Below, piece after piece: positions 49,248-58,027 of a stretch of 64,000 bases of DNA. How positions within the stretch are numbered: position 1 is the stretch's first letter; each line of letters begins with the position of its first letter. The translations under genes were made by a program, and so were the position numbers. The stretch is from JANPCX01 sp050916095 (GTDB taxonomy: Bacteria; Pseudomonadota; Gammaproteobacteria; Burkholderiales; Burkholderiaceae_C): assembly GCA_050916095.1 (NCBI GenBank), contig CP050901.1, positions 248,001 through 312,000 on the forward strand, written 5' to 3'. Below the pieces are notes generated by a model. It saw only the letters and a list, made by a program, of their open reading frames with translations, made no database searches and was not told where the DNA came from.

Positions 49248-50030
49248 ATGAATCCAGCCGACCACGTTCTCATCGTTGACGACGACCCCGACATTCGCCA
49301 ACTGCTGGCCGACTACCTGCAGAAAAACGAGCTGCGGGTGAGCTGCGCCGCCGATGGCAAACAAATGCGTTCGGTGCTGCTGAATCAACCAGTGGACGCC
49401 ATCGTGCTCGATTTGATGCTGCCGGGTGAAGGCGGCCTGAGCCTGTTTCGCGCCCTGCGCGAACAAGCCCCCTTTGCACAGACCCATGCCCACATCCCGG
49501 TGCTCATGCTCACCGCCCGCGCCGACGACGTGGACCGCATCATCGGCCTGGAACTGGGAGCCGACGACTACCTCGGCAAGCCTTTTGTACCGCGCGAACT
49601 GCTGGCGCGGCTGCGTGCGGTGTTGCGACGTGCCCGCATGCTGCCACCCGGCACACCACGCGCCGAAGATGCACGTTATTTGGCCTTTGGCGATTGGTTG
49701 CTCGACACCGTGGAGCGCCACCTGATCGCCCGGGGCGGCACGGTGAGTCCGCTGCAATCCGCCGACTACACCTTGCTGCGGTTTTTGCTGGACCACCCCC
49801 AGCGCGTGGTCACGCGGGAACACCTGCTGGTGGCCTTGGCCGGTCGCGAGGCCGACGTGTTTGACCGTTCCATTGACTTGCGTGTCAGCCGCCTGCGCAA
49901 ACGGCTGGGCGACGATGCCCGCGAACCCGAGTACGTCAAGACGGTGCGCAACGAAGGGTATGTGCTTTCAAAAGCCGTCGACCCCCATGCGCAAAAGCCG
50001 GCTGGGTTTCAAACGGGAGCAAGCGCATGA
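49248..50030 (+). CDS. OmpR-family response regulator
   Basis: The 260-residue protein has a receiver domain (LIVDDDPDI, phospho-acceptor Asp in IVLDLMLPGEGG, T in MLTARADD, K in LGKPF) and a C-terminal winged helix (SADYTLLRFLLDHPQRVVTREHLL, RSIDLRVSRLRKRLGDDAREPEYVKTVRNEGYVL). It overlaps the sensor kinase gene by 4 bases. In the 200-base gap to the divergent DUF2141 gene, GTGCTACATGGCGATACATG includes imperfect repeats that could be its site. Confidence 0.95.
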   Translation: MNPADHVLIVDDDPDIRQLLADYLQKNELRVSCAADGKQMRSVLLNQPVDAIVLDLMLPGEGGLSLFRALREQAPFAQTHAHIPVLMLTARADDVDRIIGLELGADDYLGKPFVPRELLARLRAVLRRARMLPPGTPRAEDARYLAFGDWLLDTVERHLIARGGTVSPLQSADYTLLRFLLDHPQRVVTREHLLVALAGREADVFDRSIDLRVSRLRKRLGDDAREPEYVKTVRNEGYVLSKAVDPHAQKPAGFQTGASA

Positions 50031-51346
50031 AATCACTGGCCGCCCGCTTGTTTTTGATACTGGTGCTGGTGACCCTGGGCATTCAAGTGTTCAGTTTTGG
50101 TGGCGTGGTGGTGCTGATGGGTCGCGAGGGCCGCACCAGCATGAATGAATTCATGGCCACCGATGTGGTGTTCACGAAGACACGTTTGCAAAACCTGCCG
50201 CAGGCCGAACGCACTGCGCAATTGAACGAGCTCAATCAACGCGGTCAGTACCGGTTGACCTTGGAGGATGTGGGCAATGCCTCCCATCCCTCACTCGCAT
50301 CGGCAGCATTGGAAGACACAGCGGCTGTGCTGCAAAAGCACCTGGGGCAAGCGGGCCTTCGGTCTGATAAACCGGCCCGCCCCATACTTTGGCGACCACA
50401 AGACGAAGCTTGTCCAGCGATTGAGTTGCCCTTCAACGCGCAACAAAATCTGATCGTCAGTTTCCCCGGTCGCAAGCCCCCGTTTGCACCGCCGTCCATG
50501 AGCACAGCGTTGGTCTACCTGTTGGTCGTGTCGCTGCTGGTGATGGCTGCCGCCTGGTGGGCCGTGCGCCTGGCCACCATGCCCCTTACCCGCTTGGCCA
50601 ACGCGGCGCAGTCGCTGGGACAGAACCTGGATGCACCGCCACTGCCAGAGACCGGCCCGAGCGAAGTGCGCCGCGCCAGCAGCGCCTTCAACACCATGCA
50701 ACGTGCCATCCAGGCGCATTTGAATGAGCGCACACAGATCCTCGCGTCCATTTCCCACGACCTCAAAACACCGCTGACCCGGCTGCGTTTGCGTTTGGGC
50801 ACGCTGCCCGAGGGTGAGGACCGCCAGCGGCTGGAGCAAGACATTGATGCGATGAACCTGCTGATTCAAGAAGGCCTGGACTACGCCCACAGCAGCCAAT
50901 TGCGCGAGCCCCTGGTGCCGGTGGACATCAATGCCCTCTTGGAAACCTTGGTCGAGCGCTACACCGACATGGGGCAGTCCGTTCAACTCGAAGGCAATGC
51001 CAGCAACCCGGTGCAGTGCGCCCCGCGTGCCCTGGAGCGTGCGCTGCAAAACCTGGTGGACAACGCGGTGAAATACGGCGAGCGCGCCCGCATTCAGTTG
51101 CGGCAGGACGGGCAAACCCTGCACATTCGCATCGAAGACGATGGCCCGGGTGTGCCACCTGCGCTGCTGGAAAAAATCTTGGAGCCCTTCTTTCGCACCG
51201 AGACCTCACGCAACCGCGACACCGGCGGCACGGGCCTGGGTTTGGCGATTGCGCACAACTTGCTGCGAGCGCAAGGCGCTCAGCTCAGTTTGAGCAACCG
51301 CCAGCCGCAGGGGCTGGTGGCGACGGTGGTGTTGGCGCGGCCGTGA
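50027..51346 (+). CDS. Sensor histidine kinase, EnvZ-like
   Basis: The 439-residue kinase has two membrane helices (near residues 8-30 and 160-180) around a periplasmic domain. A HAMP domain follows, then HisKA (ILASISHDLKTPLTRLRLRLG) and HATPase (NLVDNAVKYGE, DDGPGVPP, GTGLGLAIAHNLL). All catalytic motifs are present. It phosphorylates the regulator encoded just before it. The periplasmic sensor has no recognised fold. Confidence 0.95.
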   Translation: MKSLAARLFLILVLVTLGIQVFSFGGVVVLMGREGRTSMNEFMATDVVFTKTRLQNLPQAERTAQLNELNQRGQYRLTLEDVGNASHPSLASAALEDTAAVLQKHLGQAGLRSDKPARPILWRPQDEACPAIELPFNAQQNLIVSFPGRKPPFAPPSMSTALVYLLVVSLLVMAAAWWAVRLATMPLTRLANAAQSLGQNLDAPPLPETGPSEVRRASSAFNTMQRAIQAHLNERTQILASISHDLKTPLTRLRLRLGTLPEGEDRQRLEQDIDAMNLLIQEGLDYAHSSQLREPLVPVDINALLETLVERYTDMGQSVQLEGNASNPVQCAPRALERALQNLVDNAVKYGERARIQLRQDGQTLHIRIEDDGPGVPPALLEKILEPFFRTETSRNRDTGGTGLGLAIAHNLLRAQGAQLSLSNRQPQGLVATVVLARP

Positions 51347-51365
51347 CCGCGTGGCGTTGCGGTCG

Positions 51366-51776
51366 CTACTGCTTGGCGTCAAACGGATTAAAGAGCGCCA
51401 CACCAAAGTGCGCAAAGTCACCCACGTTGCGGGTCACGACGGTCAGTTGATGGCGTTTGGCCGTGGCAGCAATCATGGCGTCTTCATACAAGGTGTCGGA
51501 GCGGCGGTGCATCAGGCGCGCCCAAATGCGAAAAGTCTCGGCGTCCATGGGTAATACGTTGTACGACGCAGCCACCTGCTCCACCCATGACTCCAGCGCA
51601 TCGGCTTTGGTCGGGTCCTGCTCACGTGTGAGTTCAATGCCCGCTTGAATTTCACCCAAACTGACCGCCGACAGATGCAGGTCTTGTTCCGGAGCCGCCC
51701 GCAACCATGAAAGCACCGCGCCATGCGGCTTGGCGCGGCGCAGTTCGGAAATCACATTGGTGTCGAGCAGAAACAT
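51366..51776 (-). CDS. PIN-domain toxin (VapC/FitB type)
   Basis: The 136-residue product starts MFLLDTNVISELRR, with the first catalytic Asp, followed by the Glu in LSAVSLGEIQAGIEL and acidic residues in YEDAMIAATAKRHQLTVVTRNVGDF. These make the metal-dependent RNase site of PIN toxins. It follows its antitoxin gene by 4 bases. The closest style is FitB, which cuts RNA or tRNA. Confidence 0.92.
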   Translation of the reverse strand: MFLLDTNVISELRRAKPHGAVLSWLRAAPEQDLHLSAVSLGEIQAGIELTREQDPTKADALESWVEQVAASYNVLPMDAETFRIWARLMHRRSDTLYEDAMIAATAKRHQLTVVTRNVGDFAHFGVALFNPFDAKQ

Positions 51777-51780
51777 GGGC

Positions 51781-52038
51781 TCAACCCAGTGATAACACGC
51801 GCCGCCTGCGTGCTGTGCCCCTTGGAGGCACCAAGGTTTCGGTGCGAGCGGTGTCTGACAACAGCAGTTCTTTGAGCGACGGTTTGGCCAGTGATTGCAA
51901 ACGGTGCCACTGCGCAGCTGGCACCAACACCGCTGCCTCCGCCCCTCGCCGCGTCACCATTTGCGGGCCATCAGAGAGGCAGGCATCCAGAAATTCACTG
52001 AAACGCGCTTTGGCGTCTTGTACGGGCCAAGTATTCAT
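51781..52038 (-). CDS. Phd/YefM-family antitoxin
   Basis: The 85-residue product begins MNTWPVQDAKARFSEFLDACLSDGPQMVTRRGAEAAVLVPAAQWHRL, the Phd/YefM DNA-binding and dimerisation fold, with a C-terminal tail expected to mask the toxin. It precedes the PIN toxin in one operon and presumably represses it. Confidence 0.92.
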   Translation of the reverse strand: MNTWPVQDAKARFSEFLDACLSDGPQMVTRRGAEAAVLVPAAQWHRLQSLAKPSLKELLLSDTARTETLVPPRGTARRRRVLSLG

Positions 52039-52068
52039 GACGCACCCTCAATCAAACCAGTCAGATGA

Positions 52069-53313
52069 CTAGTTTAAGGGGTCACTTTGGCCTTGTCCAC
52101 ATTGCGCCACCGCCTGCACCCGCGCCGCATGGATCGCCGCGCCAATGGCCGGGCCGCTTTGGCCTCGTGAGGCGGCCAAAGCGGCCACCGAGGCGGTGTC
52201 CACCGCTTGAGCCAAGACCAAAGCAGCACGCAAACGTGGCGCTTGCGGATAAGGCTGATCTTGCAAACCCAATCGGCCACGGGCATCACATTCACAGGCC
52301 AGCAACATTTCGTTGAACTGCTGCGGTTTTCGCCAGGCATCACAGCGGTCGAACAAACGCACGGTGGCGGCAGCGCTCAAATCGAGTGAGCGGTGTACGT
52401 TGCCATGCTCACGCGCCACGAGTTCAGCGAGTTGGCGGCAGTCCAGTGGCACACGCAGGCGCTCACTCAGGGCACGCACCAGCTGCACACTGCGTTCTTC
52501 ATGGCCGATATGGCGTGGCAATAAATCCGCGGCTGTCGTGCCCTTGCCGAGGTCGTGGCCCAAACAGGCATACCGCACCGTGAGGGGCGCTTTCAGTCGG
52601 GCGGCCATGTCCAGCACCATCATCAAATGCACGCCGGTGTCCACCTCGGGATGGTGGGCTGCGGGTTGGGGCACGCCCCATAGGCGATCTACCTCGGGCA
52701 AGAGGCGCGCTAAAGCACCACAACTGCGCAGCACCTCAAAGAGTCGTGACGGCTTTTTCTCCATCAAACCACGCGACAGCTCCTGCCACACGCGCTCGCT
52801 CACCAGCGCATCCACTTCACCGGCCGACACCATCTGCTGCATCAAGGCCAGGGTTTCAGGGGCCACGGTGAAGTCGTCAAAACGCGCCGCGAAACGTGCC
52901 AGCCGCAGGATGCGCACCGGGTCTTCGGCAAAGGCCTCAGACACATGGCGCAGCACCTTGGCTTGCAAGTCGCGCTGCCCGCCATACGGGTCAACCAAGG
53001 TGCCGTCTTCGTCTTGCGCGATGGCGTTGATGGTGAGGTCGCGGCGGCGCAAATCCTCTTCCAGCGACACGCTGGCATCCGCATGAAAAACAAAGCCGTG
53101 GTAACCCTTGGCGGTTTTACGTTCGGTGCGCGCCAGCGCCACTTCGTCGCGGGTTTCGGGGTGCAAAAACACCGGAAAGTCTTTGCCCACGGGGATGTAG
53201 CCCAGGGCCATCAAGGCCTCAGGGCTCGCCCCCACCACCACCCAGTCGCGGTCTTGAACCGGCAAACCAAGCAGGCTGTCACGCACCGCACCACCGACCA
53301 TCCAGGTTTTCAT
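52069..53313 (-). CDS. cca: CCA-adding tRNA nucleotidyltransferase, multifunctional
   Basis: The 414-residue enzyme starts MKTWMVGGAVRDSLLGLPVQDRDWVVVG, with the GGxxR and DxD nucleotidyltransferase motifs. It continues with RRRDLTINAIAQDEDGTLVDPYGG and EDPVRILRLARFAARF, then has an HD domain (AHHPEVDTGVHLMMVLDMA, GHDLGKG). It adds or repairs the CCA end of tRNAs; the HD domain gives phosphohydrolase activities in this class. The length fits the enterobacterial type. Confidence 0.96.
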   Translation of the reverse strand: MKTWMVGGAVRDSLLGLPVQDRDWVVVGASPEALMALGYIPVGKDFPVFLHPETRDEVALARTERKTAKGYHGFVFHADASVSLEEDLRRRDLTINAIAQDEDGTLVDPYGGQRDLQAKVLRHVSEAFAEDPVRILRLARFAARFDDFTVAPETLALMQQMVSAGEVDALVSERVWQELSRGLMEKKPSRLFEVLRSCGALARLLPEVDRLWGVPQPAAHHPEVDTGVHLMMVLDMAARLKAPLTVRYACLGHDLGKGTTAADLLPRHIGHEERSVQLVRALSERLRVPLDCRQLAELVAREHGNVHRSLDLSAAATVRLFDRCDAWRKPQQFNEMLLACECDARGRLGLQDQPYPQAPRLRAALVLAQAVDTASVAALAASRGQSGPAIGAAIHAARVQAVAQCGQGQSDPLN

Positions 53314-53341
53314 GGGGGGAGTTTAGATCTGAGGTCTGAGC

Positions 53342-54265
53342 TCACACCAAACCCTTCAGCGCCGCCGCCACATGGTCGCCAAACAAACGCACCTTGGCAG
53401 AGTGCTTGCGCGCGGGTGGGCTGACCAAGTGCATGGGCAAGGCGGGGGCTTGCCAGTCGGGCAGCAATACGTTCACCTGTCCCGACTGCAGCTCGGCGCT
53501 GAAGAGCCAACTCGGCGAGTAGCCCACACCGTGGCCATCGAGCACGGCGGCGCGCACCACCTCGGAGCTGTTGCTTTGAATATTGCCCGCCACGCGCACC
53601 GACTGCGTGGTGCCCACCGGTGCGCTGGCACCCGCCCCGGCGACAAAACGCCATTCATTGCGGGTGGCCAGTTCGGTGTAGACAATGCAGTTGTGTTGCA
53701 GCAGATCAGCGGGCTCACGCGGGGCTTTGGCTGCTTTGGCGTGGCGACGCACATAGTCGCGGCTGGCAACGACAAGCCGACGGGTTTGGCCGACGCGCCG
53801 CGCCACAAGGCTGCTGTCAGCCAGCTCACCCACACGCACGGCCACGTCGATGCCTTCTTCGATCAGGTCCACAAAACCATCGTTGAGCCGCAAATCCACC
53901 TTCACGCCGGGGTGGGCCGCCAGAAAACTTTGCACGATGGGCAGCAAGGTCATGCGGCCAAAACCCACAGCGGCCGCCACACGCAACCAGCCAGTGAGCT
54001 GTTGTGAGCTGCCGCGCACCACACTTTCGGCCTCTTCAATTTCGGCCACCAAACGCTGGGCTTGTTCGAAGTAGCGCTGGCCTTCTTCGGTCAGCGCCAG
54101 CGAACGTGTGGTGCGACTAAGCAGCCGCGCGCCGAGCTGGCGCTCCAGCGCCGCCACCTGTTTGCTGATGGCGCTTTGCGTGCTGCCCGCCTCACGCGCC
54201 ACGGCAGAAAAACTGCCCGCTTCCACGACACGCACAAAAGTTTGCATGGTTTGCAGACGGTCCAT
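53342..54265 (-). CDS. LysR-family transcriptional regulator
   Basis: The 307-residue product starts MDRLQTMQTFVRVVEAGSFSAVAREAGSTQSAISKQVAALERQLGARLL, the LysR helix-turn-helix, and has a standard effector domain of the CrgA/DmlR-like type. It is divergent from an SDR gene; the gap contains ATTCCTGAAT (54280-54289), a short dyad that might be its site. It probably controls the SDR-CMD-EamA cluster. Confidence 0.93.
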   Translation of the reverse strand: MDRLQTMQTFVRVVEAGSFSAVAREAGSTQSAISKQVAALERQLGARLLSRTTRSLALTEEGQRYFEQAQRLVAEIEEAESVVRGSSQQLTGWLRVAAAVGFGRMTLLPIVQSFLAAHPGVKVDLRLNDGFVDLIEEGIDVAVRVGELADSSLVARRVGQTRRLVVASRDYVRRHAKAAKAPREPADLLQHNCIVYTELATRNEWRFVAGAGASAPVGTTQSVRVAGNIQSNSSEVVRAAVLDGHGVGYSPSWLFSAELQSGQVNVLLPDWQAPALPMHLVSPPARKHSAKVRLFGDHVAAALKGLV

Positions 54266-54421
54266 GGGTGATCCTATTAATTCCTGAATGGACTATATGT
54301 TAGGCCAAATCACCGTCTAGTGCGATTGATTGGAAGCAATCACAGTTCACCCCATGGCAAACGCCATTCATCGAAACCGACAGACCACCGACACCCCTAC
54401 CCATTCACCAGGAGTTTTCAA

Positions 54422-55171
54422 ATGAACCCGTCCACCGTTCTCATCACAGGCGCACTCACCGGCATCGGCCGCGCCACGGCCCTCGCATTTGCACGCGAAG
54501 GTGCCAACCTCATGGTCAGCGGCCGCCGTGACGACGCAGGCCAGGCCCTGGCGGCTGAACTGCGCGTTCTCGGCGTTCGCGCCGAGTACCTGCGGGCCGA
54601 CGTGCGCATTGAAGCGGAGGTGCGCAGCCTGGTCGAACAAACCGTGGAGCGTTTTGGCCGCATCGACGTGGCCGTTAACAACGCGGGCACCGAGGGCCAA
54701 CTCGGCCCGATCACCGAGCAGTCCGAAGACAACTACCGCGCCACCTTCGACACCAATGTGCTTGGCGTGCTGCTGGCGCTCAAACACGAGCTGCGTGTGA
54801 TGCAAAAACAAGGCGCAGGCGCCATCGTGAATTTGTCCTCGGTCGCCGGTCAAGTGGGTTTTGCCGGCGCGTCGGTGTACGTCGCCAGCAAACATGCGGT
54901 GGAAGGGTTGACCAAGAGCGCGGCGCTGGAAGGCGCTGCTGCAGGCGTGCGCGTCAATGCCGTGGCCCCAGGCCCAATTCAAACCGACATGCTGGACCGA
55001 TTCACCGGCGGCAACGCGGAAGCGAAGAGCGGCTTTCTGGCCAGCTTGCCCGCAGGCCGTGCTGGTACCCCCGATGAAATCGCCCAAACCATTGTGTTCC
55101 TGGCCAGCGACAAAGCGCGTTTCCTCACGGGGCAAAGCGTGGCCGTCGATGGCGGTTTTACCGCGCAATAA
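54422..55171 (+). CDS. Short-chain dehydrogenase/reductase (SDR)
   Basis: The 249-residue protein has the classical SDR motifs: TGALTGIGRATA near residues 9-20 for cofactor, NNAGTEG, the catalytic Ser in NLSSVAGQVG, YVASK (Tyr/Lys) and the C-terminal GTPDEIAQTIVFLASDKARFLTGQSVAVDGG. It is an NAD(P)H-dependent oxidoreductase; substrate unknown. AGGAG precedes the ATG. Confidence 0.95.
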   Translation: MNPSTVLITGALTGIGRATALAFAREGANLMVSGRRDDAGQALAAELRVLGVRAEYLRADVRIEAEVRSLVEQTVERFGRIDVAVNNAGTEGQLGPITEQSEDNYRATFDTNVLGVLLALKHELRVMQKQGAGAIVNLSSVAGQVGFAGASVYVASKHAVEGLTKSAALEGAAAGVRVNAVAPGPIQTDMLDRFTGGNAEAKSGFLASLPAGRAGTPDEIAQTIVFLASDKARFLTGQSVAVDGGFTAQ

Positions 55172-55223
55172 GTGCGGCTTTTCTTTACTTCAACCTTTCC
55201 TCACCACCTTTTGGAGAAACAAC

Positions 55224-55760
55224 ATGACCACTACATTCAACATTCCTACCCGCGACGAAGTCTCCCCAACCAACCAAGCCTTGTTCGACAACCTGAAAAA
55301 AGGCCTGGGCATGGTGCCCAACCTGTACGCCACCTTGGCCCATTCCGAAAACGCTTTGTCGAGCTACTTGGCGCTGCAAAACGCCAAGAGTTCTTTGAAC
55401 GGACAAGCGCGCGAGGTGATCAACCTCGTGGTCAGCCAGGTCAACAGCTGCCAGTACTGCCTGGCCGCACACACCGTCATCGGCAAGATGGTGGGGTTCA
55501 GCGATGAACAAGTGCTGGAAATTCGTCGTGGCGGCGCATCGTTCGATCGCAAGCTTGACACCCTGGCCAAACTCGTGAAAAGCATCGCCAACGAGCGCGG
55601 CCATGCCGACCCGGTCCGCCTGCAAGCTTTCTTTGATGCCGGTTGGACGAAAGCGAACCTGGTGGATGCCATCGTCACCATTGGCGACAAAACTGTCACC
55701 AACTACCTGCATGGTGTGACGAAAGTGCCCGTGGACTTCCCCGCTGCACCGGCCATCTGA
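55224..55760 (+). CDS. Carboxymuconolactone decarboxylase family protein (AhpD-like)
   Basis: The 178-residue protein has the CMD/AhpD signature with a redox pair and histidine: VSQVNSCQYCLAAHTVIGKMVGFS (CxxC near residues 76-79). Such proteins reduce peroxides or act as alkylhydroperoxidases. It lies 52 bases after the SDR gene, with GGAG before the ATG. A peroxiredoxin gene, now broken, lies two genes further. Confidence 0.92.
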   Translation: MTTTFNIPTRDEVSPTNQALFDNLKKGLGMVPNLYATLAHSENALSSYLALQNAKSSLNGQAREVINLVVSQVNSCQYCLAAHTVIGKMVGFSDEQVLEIRRGGASFDRKLDTLAKLVKSIANERGHADPVRLQAFFDAGWTKANLVDAIVTIGDKTVTNYLHGVTKVPVDFPAAPAI

Positions 55761-55782
55761 CCGAGCCCACCAGGAGCCCACC

Positions 55783-56748
55783 ATGCAAACCGGTTTGAGC
55801 TCACGCTTGAGCGCCACCACGCCCGCAACACCAGTGGCAGTCGATCCCGCCCGAGCGCAGTTTTTGCGTGGTGTGGCCACCGGTTTGGTGGCCGCCAGCA
55901 TCGGCGCGCTGTACACCGTGTTTGCACGCTGGAGCGTGGCCCACGGCCTGGCTGCACCGGACATGACGGTGCTGCGATTCGGCGTGGCGGGTTTGGTGAC
56001 CTTGCCGGTGCTGTGGTGGGCGCTGCGGCGCGATGCGGCCCAGTTGCTCGCGCGTTGGCGTGTGTGGCTGGCGGTGTCGCTGCTGGCGGGGCCGCCGTTT
56101 GGCCTCTTGATGTTTGGCGCCTTGCAGTGGGCACCCGCCAGCCACGCAGCGGTGTTCCCCTTCACCGCGATGAGTGTGATGGGCACTTTGATGGCCGCTG
56201 CTTTCTTGGGTGACCGCCTGACGGCTCGAAAACTCTCTGGCATCGCCATCGTCGTGGTGGGTTTGGTGGTGCTGTCGGGTGTCAATCTGGCCAGCCTCAC
56301 GCCCCAAGCCCTGCTCGGCGACGCCATGTTCCTGGCTGCTGGCAGCTTGTGGGCGGGGTTTGGCATCGTGTCGCGCAAACACCAGTTGCCGCCCTTGCTC
56401 GCTACCGCGGTGATTTCATTCTTCGCGCTGATCACCTATGTGCCAGCCTATTTTGTTTTTGTAGGTGCCGACCGATTGCTCGCCGCCGCACCCCAAGTGC
56501 TGGCCGTCGAGGTGCTGGTGCAAGGCCTGATCGCGGGTGCGGGCACGCTTTACACCTACTCGCGCATGGTGGCTCTGCTGGGGCCAGCGCGGGCGGCGGT
56601 GTTCCCAGCCCTTGCACCCGGCATCGCCGCCCTCATTGCTTGGCCGGTGCTGGGCCATGTACCCACCACGGTGGAATTGGTGGGCATGGGTTTGGCGATG
56701 GTCGGCTTGGCAGTCAGCGTCACCGCCGCCACCGCCGTGCGGCGTTGA
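55783..56748 (+). CDS. EamA/DMT-family transporter
   Basis: The 321-residue membrane protein has about ten hydrophobic helices and two EamA repeats (ASIGALYTVFARWSVAHGLAAPDMTVLRFGVAGLVTLPVLWWAL; LLGDAMFLAAGSLWAGFGIVSRKH). It is a drug/metabolite exporter-type protein with unknown substrate. It starts 22 bases after the CMD gene in the same likely operon. Confidence 0.9.
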   Translation: MQTGLSSRLSATTPATPVAVDPARAQFLRGVATGLVAASIGALYTVFARWSVAHGLAAPDMTVLRFGVAGLVTLPVLWWALRRDAAQLLARWRVWLAVSLLAGPPFGLLMFGALQWAPASHAAVFPFTAMSVMGTLMAAAFLGDRLTARKLSGIAIVVVGLVVLSGVNLASLTPQALLGDAMFLAAGSLWAGFGIVSRKHQLPPLLATAVISFFALITYVPAYFVFVGADRLLAAAPQVLAVEVLVQGLIAGAGTLYTYSRMVALLGPARAAVFPALAPGIAALIAWPVLGHVPTTVELVGMGLAMVGLAVSVTAATAVRR

Positions 56749-56796
56749 GCACCTGCGTTTCATTCACTTTCAATATCAACACCGCGGAGCGTATTC

Positions 56797-57821
56797 ATGA
56801 GCACATCAACAACCACCCTCGCCGACCAACTGGCCGAGTTCAAAACCAATTTCAAACAACGTGTGGCCCTTGACCGGGTGGCCATGGTGGAAGCGGCTAC
56901 CGCCGCACTGCGCGCCACAGGCATCGAGTCCCGTGCGCTGCAAGTGGGCCAATCGCTGCCCCACATCACCCTGCCTGACGCCACCGGCGGCTTGATCAAC
57001 CTGGCCGACCTTTGGCAACAAGGCCCTTTGGTGGTGGTTTTTTACCGAGGCGGTTAGGGCCTGTTAACACTCAAGATGCCAGTGCGAACGAGGCCATTGG
57101 GGCGCGGAGCAAGGCGCACGGCGCTGCCAAGGCTGTTCGCCTTGGCGAGACGTGCAACGCCGCGCTGCGCCCCAATGGCCTCGTTCCCGAAGGGTTGTTC
57201 CCCAAAAGACCTTGCGCGGCGTTGCAAAGCCTCGCCGGGGCCGAGCCCGGACATCCACAGTCCAGTGGACTGTGGATGCCTGGCGAGGAACCTTCGCCAT
57301 GCGAAGGTGCGGCCTGCAAGGCCTGCCCCGGCTTCGTTTTTCGCCTTGCTCAAGGCCTTTTGATGAACAACGCATCTGGCATCTTGAGTGTTAACAGGCC
57401 CTAGTGCCCGTACTGCAACTTGGAACTGCGTGCATGGCAAGAACGTTTGCCTGCACTGCGCCACAGGGGCGCGCAGTTGGTCGCTATCTCACCGCAGTCG
57501 CCCGACAACTCACTGACCACCGCTGAGAAGAACCAGCTCGCCTTTCCTGTACTGAGCGACACCGCCTTGCAAGCGGCACGCACCTTCGGCATTGACTTCA
57601 CGCTGCCACCCAGCTTGGTTGATCTCTACGCCAGCGTCGGCAACGATTTGCCCGTGATCAACAACAACGGGTTGTGGGTGTTGCCCATTCCCGCCACCTA
57701 TGTGATTGACCACCAAGGCCGCATCGCCTTCGCCCACATCGAAGCAGACTACCGCGAACGTGCTGAGCCTGAGGCGGTGCTGGCGGTAGTGCAGCAACTT
57801 CGGGATGAGGCCTTGATGTGA
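56797..57821 (+). pseudogene. Peroxiredoxin-like gene interrupted by a 349-bp mini element
   Basis: The 5' part (56797-57054) encodes ALQVGQSLPHITLPDATG, LADLWQQGPLVVVFYRGG. The 3' part resumes at 57404 with the CPYCNLELRAWQERLPALR segment, then LVAISPQSPDNSLTTAEKNQLAFPVLSD and YVIDHQGRIAFAHIEADYRERAEPE. Together they form a complete AhpC/TSA-type peroxiredoxin whose redox CxxC follows the insertion directly. The family expects a tryptophan codon at the junction, and the element leaves TAG. The 3' half has its own in-frame ATG at 57420 but would lack the cysteines. Confidence 0.85.
57055..57403. mobile_element. 349-bp mini element with 28-bp perfect terminal inverted repeats
   Basis: The first 28 bases (beginning TAGGGCCTGTTAACACTC) are repeated inverted without mismatch at 57376-57403. 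Inside are many shorter palindromes such as CATCCACAGTC-CAGTGG-ACTGTGGATG and blocks of GCCATTGGGGCG in both directions. There is no transposase ORF. The terminus TAGGGCCTGTT is shared with the elements at 32069 and 24262. Confidence 0.88.
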
Positions 57822-57841
57822 GGGGCTGAGGCGAGGTCCCT

Positions 57842-57985
57842 TTGTCGCTGAGATTTCGGCGATCAGTCCCACGCCAAACCCTGCCATCACTGCCCCGGCA
57901 GCGCCACACCTCTATCAGCTGGCCGGACGAGACGGGCCGCTTGGTCAACTTGGCGAGCCTGTGGCAACAAGGTTCTCAAAGGCTG
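57842..57985 (+). pseudogene. Fragment of a second peroxiredoxin-like gene
   Basis: The plus-strand frame reads SWPDETGRLVNLASLWQQGS near 57925-57980, closely matching LPDATGGLINLADLWQQGP of the interrupted peroxiredoxin just upstream. The match stops there, before the active-site region, and no intact gene follows. It is a decayed duplicate or a remnant of a recombined copy. Confidence 0.55.
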
Positions 57986-58027
57986 ATCCCACCACGGCGT
58001 TTCGTGCTGGTGCGACCGCACGAGGGG

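Noticed and set aside
57076..57363. Several short ORFs within the 349-bp mini element
   Set aside because: They arise from the palindromic structure in all frames and resemble no transposase.
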